Positions 1 through 11,715 of a stretch of 64,000 bases of DNA are shown in pieces. This DNA is from Tolypeutes matacus (taxonomy: Eukaryota; Chordata; Mammalia; Cingulata; Chlamyphoridae). The notes below the pieces were generated by a model, which worked only from the letters and a program-made list of their open reading frames with translations, ran no database searches and was not told the origin of the DNA. The stretch spans positions 2,235,687 through 2,299,686 of the forward strand of contig JAKSZT010053837.1 of assembly GCA_026826555.1 (NCBI GenBank), read 5' to 3'. Position numbers and translations under genes: made by a program. The first letter of the stretch is position 1, and the number at the start of each line of letters is the position of its first letter.

Positions 1-1255
1 ACTGAGACGTTATAAGAGCCACGGTTTGGGGCATAAATTGACGATTGTGCATAAAATGACGGTTGTTTTTGGATGTGTTGCAATCTGCTTGGCAGAACAA
101 CTCCTGGCACATTACAGAGGAAATGACCAGTAGGCCATCAGAGATGTGGGACTGGAACTCAGGTAGAGGGCAGAAGCTGTCATTTATATCTGACAAATAC
201 ACTACACTATGCAAGGGCCCCAGGAGGCTCAGACACCAGGGAAGAGGATCTTAATGGTCAGCATAAGCCGGGAGTCAGTAGAGAACAAAAATGCAGCATG
301 GCAAAAAAGATCAGGCACAACAGCAAGCCACAGGCCAAGACAAGTGGTCAGGGCCGGGGCAGAGATAAAAACTGAATGGACAAAAGAAAAGGAAAAAAAA
401 ATTGAAGGGACACAGCAGCAAATGAGATCTCACCAGTATCTAGGAGATATAACTACTGAATAACTTCCTGTCCTGCTTCTGGTATTTTGGAGTGTTCCCC
501 CTACTGCAGGAGCCAACCCAGCTGAACTGGATGGAACCCTGTAGTCTTGAACAATCAGGATCTTTCCTAGCAGGGACCACAGGGTCGACACCAGCATAGG
601 GGGAATATTGGAATGATCAAACAGGGCCTTCTCCTCTGAAAACTTAAACGTGTATGGATCCCACAAAAAACTCCAAAAGCCCATCTAATTTAAACATCTC
701 CTAGACTTACCCCTGTTTGTTAAAGCTCTTGGTTTCCTTGCCCAAGTTGGTGGCTGCAGTGTTGAGGGAATGAAGGTATTTATGAAGCCATTGATGCTTT
801 AGCTATCTGGTTCCCATGTACCCTCTACTCTGGAAAGAGATCAGGGTAGCCAATTGTGCTCAACTTGCAGTGGAAGTTCCTCCTCTGGCCTTTCTGCTCC
901 CTCTGTCCTCTCTCCAGAGCACTGGGAGCATGAGACATTGGCCAAAGCCCCCACCTTCTGTGACCTCTTCTGCCTGACAGAATTAAGAAAGCAAGACATA
1001 GGATTACTCAGTCAACACCTGGGAGTGGTTTACTTGAGACCAGAACCTGGGAGTCCTGCGAGCTCAGTGCTTGCTTTTTGTCCCTTAGACACTCCCTCTA
1101 AAGTTCCAGGGTCCTTCTAGCTGTCTTGACAGAGACCATCTCCAAGCCTATATCCAATTCCTTTCCCACCCAATATGTAACGTGGTTCTAGGTCAGGGCA
1201 CCTCCACAACCCAGGGCCATCCAAAGGGGCTCCTGTACTCTTGGAAGTCGCAAGA
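1..1255. other. upstream intergenic stretch, nothing recognised
   Basis: No coding exon, RNA gene or repeat family that I can support. Open frames are short and lack domain features. Confidence 0.5.
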
Positions 1256-1259
1256 AGGT

Positions 1260-1372
1260 TCTACCTCATTTTACAATCGAGGAAACAGGGGCTGAGGACC
1301 ATCGAGTGTCTTGCCCAAGGGTATACACCTGGTTAATTGCAGAACAAGGAGCTTGCAAGCCTTCTGATCCAC
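1260..1372 (-). mobile_element. MIR
   Basis: ACCTCATTTTACAATCGAGG, AAACAGGGGCTGAGG and TCTTGCCCAAGGGTATACAC match the antisense core of MIR. Confidence 0.7.
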
Positions 1373-2440
1373 TCTGCAATTCTCTTTTAGATTTTCAGAT
1401 CTTAGCTGAAATATTTAGAATTCTATTCATATTGAAACTATGCTTTCCCCAGAATTTAGTACCAGCATTTAGTCTCCTTTACTGCCCTTTTCTCAAAAGA
1501 TGTTTCAAATGCCAGATTAGAGGACTAAAAGAGAAGAGTAGCAGCCATGGTGGAGGGGGAAAGCTCACTGGTTACCCACAAAACCATCACAGAGTGCCTA
1601 TTACACTGCGGCTAAACCTCAGAGCCACGCCCTCAGCCCTCACACAGCAGAGCCTAGTAGGGGACCCTGTTTACTAGGACTCCCTAGTCCTTTCTGTCAC
1701 TTTGGTCCCTACCTCTGAAGTCCTTCATTACCATTATCAATAGGCAGCTGGTCTGCTTGGGAGGGACCCTCCAACTCCATGGCAAGGTAGATGAGTGACA
1801 GTACAGCTCATTGTAAATGTATTTGTCAGGCAAACTTCAGGAAAAACTGGTTGCTCAAGCTTGCCACCTCGAGAAAAATAGTTTTGTGTAAATCTCGACA
1901 TGGTGTAAAATAGATGTATGCGTCTTTTTCATTGCCACACTCAGTTGAGAGGTATCTGTGAGTCAGTTCAGCACACAAAAAAACACTATTTCAAACTATA
2001 AAATTAGCCAAAGGAATGGATTATCTGTTTTCATCAAGCATAGGCATCTTTTCTGAGAATGCAGGAATTCAAGTTTAGAACATTGAAGTTATAGAGTTAT
2101 ATACTCATAAAATATGAGCTTAGAAATCACCTAATCTAACCTGTAACTTTGTAGATGAGGAAGCTGAAGTTTCCTATTATTAGGATATTGTACCTTTACT
2201 ACACAGACTAAAATTGCACTCATTTCTTTAAAAACCAAAATTACATTGTTGGCTCTCTCCTGGAGCTGGTGGTCAATCTAAAACCCCTGGTATTTTTCAT
2301 ATAAACTACTACCTAGCTAGATTTTCCCCAACCCAGGTTTATACAATAAATTTCTTGAAATTTTGTTCAGAAAATTACACTTTTCCTTTCCATTCCATTT
2401 TGTTCATTTTAACTCAAATTTCCAGTCTATGATTTGAATT
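1373..2440. other. intergenic stretch, little recognised
   Basis: A possible MIR-like patch lies at about 2105-2180 (ACCTAATCTAACCTGTAACT then GATGAGGAAGCTGAAG). Otherwise unassigned. Confidence 0.4.
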
Positions 2441-2443
2441 TTT

Positions 2444-2650
2444 TTTTTTTTTTAAGGTACTGGGGATTGAACCTAATGGGAAGCTGGCGCTCAACCACTG
2501 AGCCACATGTGCTCCCCTGAGTTGGTTTTATCATTTGTTTGCTTGTGGGGTTTTTTTTTTTTGTTTTTTTTTTAGGAGGCACTGGGAATGGAACCTGGAC
2601 CTCCCATGTGGGAAGCAGGTGCTCAACCGCTTGAGCCACATCTGCTCCCC
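2444..2650 (-). mobile_element. DAS-type SINE, dimer
   Basis: Two antisense tRNA-like heads (2455-2516 and 2573-2648) with linker TGAGTTGGTTTTATCATTTG; T runs precede each head. Confidence 0.85.
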
Positions 2651-2655
2651 AAATT

Positions 2656-3150
2656 TTGGTTCTTAAGTTGTGTAAGTGTGTGTGGGAAAAGGAAGATCAT
2701 TTGCCCTTATGCATTTTACAGTGTGCTTGCTATCTCTTAATTAATAGTGAAATTGTTCTAAATAAAGTTCTATTCATGCAAAGAATTTAATCTGGAATTA
2801 TCCCCACCTAGTTTTTCAGATCTCAAGGAAGCTGGATAACTTTTCTCCTTTCTTATGTATTCCCTAGGGCAGAAGTATATTGTTATAGCTTGTCTCCTAC
2901 AGGGAGTGGATATGATTTTGGTAATGTGGTGAGAGGCCACCCTCTGAATTTCAAGTGGAGGAGTCTTCCACTACAGGGTAGGTCTGAGAAAGGTCAGCAA
3001 GGCTGATGGGACATCTTAGAGCTGAAGTTGGGACGGGCCTGCCTTAGTGTCCCTGCTGTGCTCAGTCATGAAGCAATCTGTAGGAAGCACATGGCCTCAG
3101 TAAGAAGCAGTGATGGATTTCAGAGCACAGAAGCTGGGGTCATCAGTCAG
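2656..3150. other. intergenic stretch, nothing recognised
   Basis: No supported feature. Confidence 0.5.
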
Positions 3151-3169
3151 TTGTGATCCTTTCTGAAAG

Positions 3170-4135
3170 GTGCATTTTCATGGCTGCCACATTATATTAC
3201 AATGCCTCTTTGAGCAAATCCAGCTTATTTTGTCTTCCAAAGATGTCTCTATCTACTGCCCTAGTTCAAGCCCCTGTCATCACTCCCCTAGACAATTCTA
3301 ATAACCTTTTAATTCATTTCCCTACTTCCCATTTCAGTATCATTAAAACAATTTCCCACAATGCTACCAGGGTGATCTTTCTAATACATAAATCCAACTA
3401 TGTCATACCCAGTTTAAGAAGTTAGGTGGAGACTTCCTTTTGTCAATATTAGAACAGGTCTGATGATCCTCTAGCATATAAATGACAAGAATCTCATCAG
3501 CTTTCATTAACTAGGCTAATTTCAAAATTGCCTAATTATTTTTGGCAAAGTCATCATTATGATTTTGACATATGGGGCTATTCAGGTTACTGTATGTCAT
3601 TCATCTGCTTAAAACCCTTCCAGCATTTATAGGATAAAACCCAAGCTTTTGACCATGGAATACCAGGATCCCAGAGCCCAGCCGCTCCCTACTTCTCTGA
3701 TTTTCATCCCTGCCACTCCTTACCTTGAATTTTAATACTTCAATATTATAATACTGAATTATGTATGGCTCCCTTTATGTTATCTCATGTTTCCATGCCT
3801 TCATTTATACTCTTCCCTCTACCTGCAATGCTGTTTTCTCTTCTTCCCCTCCTCACCCTTTTGTGTCTATTTTTTTTTTTTTTTTTTTTAAGATTTTTAT
3901 TTATTTATTCATTTATCCCCCCCTTGCTGCCTGTGCTCGCTGGGTCAGCCAACCACGCCGTGCGGGCGGGCCCGCCCCCACCAGGAGGCCCCGGGAACCG
4001 AACCCGGGGCCTCCCATATGGTAAACGGGAGCCCTACTGATTGAGCCACAGCCGCTTCCCTTTTTGTGTCTATTTAAATCCCATCTAAGACTCAGCTGCC
4101 ACCTTCTTGGGGAATCTTTCCCTGACTCACACACT
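3170..4135 (+). mobile_element. L2 LINE fragments, split by a SINE
   Basis: L2 3' pattern: TACCAGGGTGATCTTTCTAA, then CTTAAAACCCTTCCAGCATT, then TGTCTATTTAAATCCCATCT and AGACTCAGCTGCCACCTTCT. A long SINE lies at 3873-4061. Confidence 0.7.
3873..4061 (-). mobile_element. DAS-type SINE, long
   Basis: Antisense full copy; duplication TTTTGTGTCTATTT on both sides. Confidence 0.93.
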
Positions 4136-5040
4136 ATCCCCTACTTCAGAGTTCATTTAGTCCAATCTAGTTCAATTCAGGAATCTGATCTAAGGCATCG
4201 AGGCAGATGGTCATCCAAGGAAGAGTGTATGACTTCACAAGGCAATTGGCAATTTGGTCTGTGCTTGTGGTCATATACACCAGTCATGGCCCCTTACTCT
4301 GTTTCATGAGATTCTATCAGCTCTTGTTTACTCAACTTTTCTGTGGGGAGTATTAAAATAGTACTCACCTGGAGCCTCAAGATGAGTAGCACATTAGAAG
4401 TTGTGAGACTGACTGAGGGATTCTGTTGCCAAGTGCTGTGGAGGTAATCTCTAGCTTTGAACCTGCAGTCATAGCACCATCTTGGGTGGAGAGGGCGAGG
4501 GACGGGGAGAACAGAACTTGCCAATAAGACAGTGGTTATTTCCTTCTGGTTGTAATTTCTGAACTTTCTGGCTTTTCATATCTGTAATTTAGAGATGTCT
4601 TAAGGGGTCTTCAGAATGCCTGTGAATTTCAAGAGGAGGGAAGCATGGATAGAGGAAGGATGTAGCCTGTGATAAACCACATAAGGATCAGAATTTGGCC
4701 ACAATGACTGCAGTTACCAAGATTCCAAATGTTTCCTTAGTGCTTTTTTGGCAAATCTTTTTTTTTCTGAACTGGAAAGTTCTATCTAGAACTAGACGCA
4801 CAGATGGGAGATACCTGATATGGAGGAGACGATAGTGAACAAAGGTTTATTCGTAGTCCCTAAACTTACTGGGACTGTGGAATGGGAAGCACGATGAATT
4901 TGAGCTTTCTCTATCCACACTGAGCACAGGCAAAGGTTTTCAAGTTTTCAATAGGTACTGCTTGCTTTTTATGCATTTTTAGAGCATTTGAATGATGGCT
5001 GAGTTAACAATGGGATATTGTCAAATAGTTTTCAGCTGAA
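4136..5040. other. intergenic stretch, nothing recognised
   Basis: No supported gene or repeat call. Confidence 0.5.
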
Positions 5041-6376
5041 AGTTTATTTGGGGAAAGCAGAGGAAGAGTTTGTAAGACATATAAACAAATCAGAAAAACA
5101 GAGATGAAGAAAAATGTCACTATTCGCAATGCTGCTTATACTGTAATATTGGAAATAAAAACAATAATAAAAGAGACCCAAGTTCAAGGAAAAGTAGTTT
5201 ATGATAAAAGGAGCATTTCAGGTCAGTTGGAGAAATATTCAATAAATGGTGTGGGGAGAAGGATTTTTCCAAGTATGACATAAAACCCAGAAGTAAAAAA
5301 GAAAAGATTAATAAATATGACTACTTAAAAATAAAATTTAAGAAATACAATCAACAAAGTCAAAGACAACAATCAGGGAGGAAAAATGGGCAAAACATAT
5401 GCTATATAAGTACTAATTCCTTTAATATATAAGAAGCTTCTACAAATCTATAGGAAAAAAAAAATTACCACCAAAAAATGGGCAAAGAACATGAACTGGT
5501 AGTTCACATAAAAATAAATATAAATGGGCAAAGGACATAAACTGGTAGTTCACAGCCCAAAATAACAAAAAGAATACCCAAACTGGATGCTAATTCAATA
5601 AAAACAAATTAAAATATCAATTAGTTACCATTTTATATGTATTAAATTGCCCAAAATTTAAAGTTTGATAACAAAATGTGTTGGCTGGCAAGTGGAGAAA
5701 CATGCACTTTTGGTGCAAGTATATATTTTGCAACTCTTTTAAAGGAAATTTGGCAACATCTGTGAAAAAATCAAGTATATATATTCAAATGCATCTAATC
5801 TAGGGATTTCTCTTTTAGGAATCCATTCTACGGAGAAAGTCACACAAAAGTAGAGAGATACATAATCAAGATTGTATATTTCTGGGGAGCGGATATAGCT
5901 CAAATGGTTGAATGCCTGCTTTCCATGTACAAGGTCCTGGGTTTAATCCCTGGTACCTCCTAAAAAAAAAAAAAAAAAAAAAAAAGATTGTATATTTCTT
6001 CATTGTTTAATAAAAATAAAAAGTAAAACAAAATATTCTGAAAGAAAGGAAAGAAAAACAACAATGAAGGAAGGACAGGATATAGTATTTATACAATGAT
6101 ATGGAATTATATCATATATATAATTAATTGAGAAAACAAATTGCAGAACACTGTGTATAACATAATATCATTTGTGTAAAAACGAAAAGGAGATACCTAT
6201 ATTCCTCGTAATGCATAGAAAATTAATTTCTGGAAGAATGTACAGTGGTTAACTCTGTAGAGTGCATCAAAGTGATGGGATAGAGATTAGGAAAAGAGTC
6301 TTTTACTTTTTTCCTTGTAACCTTCTTTACTGTTTGGATGTTTTACCATAGGCACATATTACTTTTAAAATTAAAG
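5040..6376 (+). mobile_element. old L1 3' half
   Basis: Degraded ORF2 end and 3' UTR (GGCAAAACATATGCTATATA, AACCCAGAAGTAAAAAAG, TGGTGCAAGTATATATTTTG, GGGATTTCTCTTTTAGGAAT, ending ACTTTTAAAATTAAA). It contains an imperfect tandem duplication near 5475-5560 and a short SINE at 5884-5983. Confidence 0.65.
5884..5983 (+). mobile_element. DAS-type SINE, short
   Basis: One head (GGGGAGCGGATATAGCTC, then GGTTTAATCCC) and A-tail, with perfect duplication AAGATTGTATATTTCT (5868-5883, 5984-5999). Confidence 0.93.
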
Positions 6377-7190
6377 GCTACTTTTTTTCTCCTTCTATAA
6401 TCAAAAGAGAAATTTCCGATGGTTAAAGAAAGTTTCTTTAGAAGACATTGACTTTTATTTTGTCACCTTTCTTAAATAATATTTGTTTAACTCTATTGAG
6501 TAAGTGATAAGATTCTAAATTTGGTCTCACTGTCTATCATTCCTTCTCTTTGCCTATCCATCAGTTCTTGATAATATGCCTTAATAGGTATAGCATGGGG
6601 AAATGAAGAACACTGAAAATTTTTAGTCTGTCCTCTACATATCCATGACAGGTGTCCCTCACTTTGCAAAATGGATTAGTTCATCGAAGTTGAAAATAAG
6701 GTTTCTCTAGAGTGAATTTCACATCTTGTTGACTAACATTATAAAAGTTACTGTCCTTTTACAGAGATGTTAGAATAGATTGAATTAAAATTTGGGATGG
6801 AAGAGGACTTAAGATAATTTCTGGAACATATTAGGCATTGTTATTTAGCTGCAACACATACCTATGGGGGCATCCCCACAGTTCACCTTTCATTTATCAC
6901 TTGTTACTTGTGTGTGATACAAAGAGCTTGGAGGGGAAGGAAGTCAGGAGTCTTGGCCTATAGTCCTGTCTAGAGCCAACATCTGACTAAGGGCAAGAGA
7001 CACGTCAGAGCCTTCATTCAGTCATTAGATATTCAAAAAGTGCTTAATATATACCAGGCACTTATACTATAACATTCATTTCTGTGTACCATACTATCAT
7101 ATAGCACATATTGTAAGTATGACATAATATAGTATAATAAAATAAAATATTCCAAAATAAAGTGTTGAGGAGCTGCCAACTGCATGTAAA
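6377..7190. other. intergenic stretch, nothing firm
   Basis: A weak MIR/L2-like tail is visible at about 7015-7080 (AAAAAGTGCTTAATATATAC then CAGGCACTTA). Nothing else. Confidence 0.4.
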
Positions 7191-7194
7191 AGAG

Positions 7195-7740
7195 CCAAGT
7201 TCTACAGATTTAGTTGTTGCTCTCGTGCTTGAACCCTGAATGGCTCCCAAGCACCTTCAAATTAAGTCCAAGCTCCTAAGCTTGACATTCAAAGTGCTTG
7301 GCTATCTGCTTCCTGTTTAACTCATTGGCCTTAGCACTTGAGACAGCTCTCTTCCTCTCCTGAGATGCCTATGTTACACCTAAACCAAATTATTTGTGGT
7401 TCCCCACTACTACTTCACACCACTATGTCTTTGCAAGTGTTCCTTTTCTTGACTGCTTGACAAATTTTGTACTCATAGTTTTGAGACCTGGCTCAGAAAA
7501 GTCTTATCCTAGATCCTCTCTACACTTTATGTATACCTTTATTGCTTATCACACTGGACCCCTATCCTGCAGTTACTCATTTACATACATAGACATGTGT
7601 GTAATGAATTCCCCATTGGTCTATAAGCTCCTTGAGGGCAGAACCACTGTCTCATTAATTTTTCTATATCTAGTGTATAGCATAGTGACTAGCAAGGAGT
7701 TGCTTGGTACATTTTTTGAATGAATGGATGGATAAAAGGA
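7195..7740 (+). mobile_element. L2 LINE 3' end
   Basis: TGAATGGCTCCCAAGCACCT, AAGCTCCTTGAGGGCAGAAC and TTTTTGAATGAATGGATGG are the standard order of the L2 3' end. Confidence 0.8.
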
Positions 7741-10308
7741 TAAATCAGTCGTGCTACAGCTGAAGGATTTCTCTGTAGTATGACATTTCTCAATATAGTG
7801 ACAAATTGGAAAGACTTAAATCTTTTCTGGACTCCGTGTTATCTCAACCCTAGTGCCAGTGCAACAGGCAACTCCATAGCCTTGTAGTGAGGTTTCCTGT
7901 GACAACAAATAGAGTGTCATCTCTACAGTTGGTGCAGTCTTGCATAGCAAAACTTTAAAACACATCAAATCAACAACTATATATCATTTTAATCCTGACA
8001 GTGCACTTTTAGGCAGATGCTGGAGTTTTTCTTCCTTCACATAGCTAGCATCTCTCCAAATAAGTCTGGAGAGCAACCTGTTTTCTTTGGAGAATTGATT
8101 AATGGGGACATTACTCTTATGCCTGGTTGTATGACATGTCCAATAACATTGCCATTTTGTTTATGGGGTAGTGGATAAAAATACCCAGGAATTTAGTACC
8201 AGTGGAGTGAACACCTGTCTGCTGGAAATGTTAGAGAGGAAAAGCTGGGGAAGCAGCTCCCTTGAGGAATGCCAAAGGGGGTCTCATTCCATCACCAGCC
8301 TCCCCCACAACCAACTTCCTTCTCCAGGCTTAGCAATAGCACCTGTGGAAACAAGAGACCGGCCTTGCTCACTACCTTAGCCCTTTGGTTGCTTGGGGGC
8401 TGAGCTTCCTGTGGGCACCTAGTGGAACTGCAGCAGTAGCTCTTCCCAGACCTAAGGGAGGACAGAATGAAGGAGTTGGGGGGAACTGTCAAGCACTGCA
8501 TCTGTGGCAAGGAGAGAAGAAGGTCCTGATTTAGAGGAGAAACAGGAGAAAACAAGTATGAAGGAGCGAAGGGTAGGGACATGGGCAGGAAAAGAAACAC
8601 CTGTAAGAGAGGACTAAGCAAAGGGAGTTTGTGGGCTACTTCCACCCAGCCTTGAGGGTATTAAAATGCAGGTGGGGCATGGGGACAGGGAAGATAAGGA
8701 TCCCCAAGAAAAGGTGTGATCTTGTCTTTTGGAAGCTCTGACTGGGCTGGAAGGTAACAAGCATGGAGTTTGACCTCAGCTGCAACAGCAAGAACAAAGC
8801 AGAACAACAGACAAATTCCAATCTGAGTGGGAAAGGAGCCTAGTTCAGGGAAACATACCAGAGGCCTGAAGTTTTCCACGGCAAAATAAACTGAGGAATA
8901 TCTTAAAGGATTAGGGAATTAATGGACTTTCCAAACCACTCCCAGGACCTGATGTCTTAAAAGAAAAGAAAAGAAAGGGGAAAGGAAAAAAGGGAAAGGG
9001 GAAAGGAAAGGAAAAGATCCACAGAACACAGCACAAAAATCTCATGAAAAAAAAGGGAAGGGGTGACGTTGCCCAGAGAGGGTAAGAAAGGCCAGGCTGA
9101 TGACCAAAGTGCCAAACACTGCAGGAAAAGATCAACATTTCTTGCACAATCCTTTGCTGCGTGTGCGTCAGCCAGCACAAGGCCATCTTGAACTGGCAAC
9201 AGTACAACTCAAGTTTACTTGAGGAAAGCAACATTACTTCAGACAAAGTGACTTTCTATTTTAGTTTAGAAAAATACCCCACCAGAGGCCAGAGCTTAAA
9301 TGTAAAATAAATATATAAAATTCACAGTGATATGTACACATGTCTGGTAAAAGAGGAAGGAGGGTGTTGTTAATTTTGTGCTTTGAGTCTCCTAATCATG
9401 AGGGCAGCACGAGTGCCAGAGAGGCTACAGTCCCAAACTCTTAACATTTTTAAATTCCTACACTGCATTATAAAATGAGACCTGTAACAGAATAGCTAGT
9501 TGTGCAAACTCTTAGTTCTGGTAAGTACTATCTTGGGGAAACAAGGTGGCCGTCTAAAATCTAACTTACAGGAAAAAAAGTAAGGGAACAAAGGACTTGG
9601 TATTTGTGTGGAAAATATGTATATGCCTATACAAAGTTCCTATAGATTACTGTGGTTATACCCAAAAAGTTCCAGCAGAAGGCCCCAGAAAATGTCTGGC
9701 AGCACCAAGTCCAGAACAGAAATGGAAACAATAATTACTGCACTTTGATTTAAAAAACAACAAGCAAAACTGTGGTTCATCCACTCATGGGAGCTATTAC
9801 TGAGGTAGTTCCAAGGACTGCCCCTCAAAAGAGAGCTGATGGTGTCAGAATCTGCTCAGAAAAGATCAGTGTAAAACTTTGCAGGGGTCAGGCATGGGGA
9901 AAGACATTTTTAACCAACACATTTCATCTTGGATAGGTGAAAGCTGAAAATAGCATGATGTAAATCTATAAAAACCATAGGCAATGAAGATAGAATCAAC
10001 ATAGGCTTGATTACAAAATAAACAAGGATAAACTGGTACCTTTTGAAACTTGTTTGAGAATACATTTTTTAAAGCTTAAAATACATTTTTTAAAAGAACT
10101 ATTTCACATAGAAAGCAAAAAACATCCTAGAAAATCATAACTCGTAAAAAAAATGATACTGCCAAGAACTATAAATGGATCTTTAAATGATTTGGGCACT
10201 TTTATGAATGACAGAGCCAAAATTGGCTACTCAGTGTAGAACAATGGTATCTAACTTCCAAGGATAACAATAGCTGGAACAGCAGTGTCCTTCTTCCAAA
10301 GGACTGCT
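7741..10308. other. intergenic stretch, no gene recognised
   Basis: Only a purine-rich AAAGGAAAGG tract at about 8958-9018 stands out. Open frames on both strands (for example 8292-8645 and 8911-9246, minus) lack domain features. Confidence 0.5.
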
Positions 10309-10735
10309 CTTTTTTTTTATTTTTATTTTTTTATTTTTTATTTTTTTTTATTATGGGTAAAAATCAAAATTCTCACAATACATACAAACATTTGCAAAAT
10401 GATATATAAATATATATGCATATATGTGTATTTGCTTACAAAAATGTTATTTATATATATATATATATATATACATATATTTTAAGAGGTGCTTAGATTA
10501 CCCAAAATATTACACGGAACCCACTGGGATTCCCATGTTGCCCACCTCCCACACCTCCCACCACATCCCACACAAACATCTAACAGAAATCCCACGATGG
10601 ACTGGTCAGATTCCATGTGGCAATACCTTCTTTTCTATGAGGCAATATTCATGCAAATGCGTTTGGAAATTAGCAAGTGGTATTACAGGTACTAATTTTA
10701 TAATTTATCAGACAACATATATACCATTCAGTATT
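10309..10735 (-). mobile_element. young L1 3' end, antisense
   Basis: T-rich left edge (antisense poly(A)), then the block shared almost base for base with 38531-38699 (TTATGGGTAAAAATCAAAAT ... GAGGTGCTTAGATTACC). A C-rich part follows, like an L1 3' UTR. The right limit is uncertain. Confidence 0.6.
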
Positions 10736-10748
10736 AACATTGTATTGG

Positions 10749-10807
10749 GGGGGCGGATGTGGCTCAAATGGTTGGGCGTCCGTCTGCCATATGGAGGGAC
10801 CTGGGTA
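10749..10807 (+). mobile_element. 3'-truncated, tailless SINE insertion (59 bp) with 13-base TSD
   Basis: Only the first part of a short DAS SINE is present: GATGTGGCTCAAATGGTTGG to GAGGGACCTGGGT. It stops just at the B box, with no body and no A-tail. The perfect repeat AACATTGTATTGG flanks it at 10736-10748 and 10808-10820. The 5' repeat is preceded by TT, as in an L1-type nick site (TT|AACA). Confidence 0.9.
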
Positions 10808-10963
10808 AACATTGTATTGGCCAGAGAAGATTGACATTAACCACCTTTAGACTTAAGAAAATGTTTTTGGAAACAATTCTATGTATCACCAAAAAGCTTT
10901 AAAGATATAACCTAGAATTGAAGTATTCTTAGATGAAGGAATCACTTAAAATCAAAGGAATTG

Positions 10964-11082
10964 GGGGGTGGATGTGGCTCAAATGGTTGGGTGTCCGTCT
11001 CCCATATGGAGGGACCTGGGTTCGATCCCCAGGACCTCCCAGTAAAATAAAATAAAAATTTTTAAAAATTTAAAAAAAAAAA
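10964..11082 (+). mobile_element. DAS-type SINE, short
   Basis: Head with B-box GGGTTCGATCCCC, then an A-rich tail; perfect duplication AAAATCAAAGGAATTG (10948-10963, 11083-11098). Confidence 0.94.
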
Positions 11083-11098
11083 AAAATCAAAGGAATTG

Positions 11099-11513
11099 AA
11101 AATATACTTTAAAAAATTCTTACCTTAAATATTGAAATGACTAAAAAATGAATGAAGATGTGTATCCACTGTATGATATCAAATGATAAAAGTAGAATAT
11201 CCATATGATAAACTAATGCCAGAAAGAGAAAGTCAAAGGTATTTAGCAATAGATAGTATCTGACTAGAGGCAGGAGATATTGTTAGCACTTAAATTCTCA
11301 TAAATATTTTTGTGACTTTTGGAAAATATCTTTATGGTCAAATTTAGGTTGCTTTTTTCCCCTCGAAAATAAGGAAGATTGAAACATAATTTGGAGCCAT
11401 TAAGGGGCTATTTGTAAAATAAGAAATCACTTCTCTGCTGCTCTCATGAAGTCTCAAGATACCAAAACTACACTTTTTCCTAGATAACCTAGGAGTCCAG
11501 ACTTTTGCTCCTT
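11099..11513. other. intergenic stretch, nothing recognised
   Basis: No supported feature. Confidence 0.5.
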
Positions 11514-11529
11514 AAAAATGCAAGATCCA

Positions 11530-11699
11530 TGGGAAGCAGCTGTGGCTCAATCAGTAGGGCTCCCGTTTACCATATGGGAGTGAAGGCAGTGCTTCACCTC
11601 CTGGTGAAGGCAGGCCCGCCCGAACGGCGTGGTTAGCTGACCCAGCGAGCACAAGCAGCAAGGGGGGGATAAATGAATAAATAAATAAAATCTTTAAAA
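11530..11699 (+). mobile_element. DAS-type SINE, long, with B box replaced
   Basis: The duplication AAAAATGCAAGATCCA is perfect (11514-11529, 11700-11715). The normal B-box block after CATATGGGAG is replaced by TGAAGGCAGTGCTTCA, which includes a copy of the downstream GTGAAGGCAG. Confidence 0.93.
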
Positions 11700-11715
11700 A
11701 AAAATGCAAGATCCA

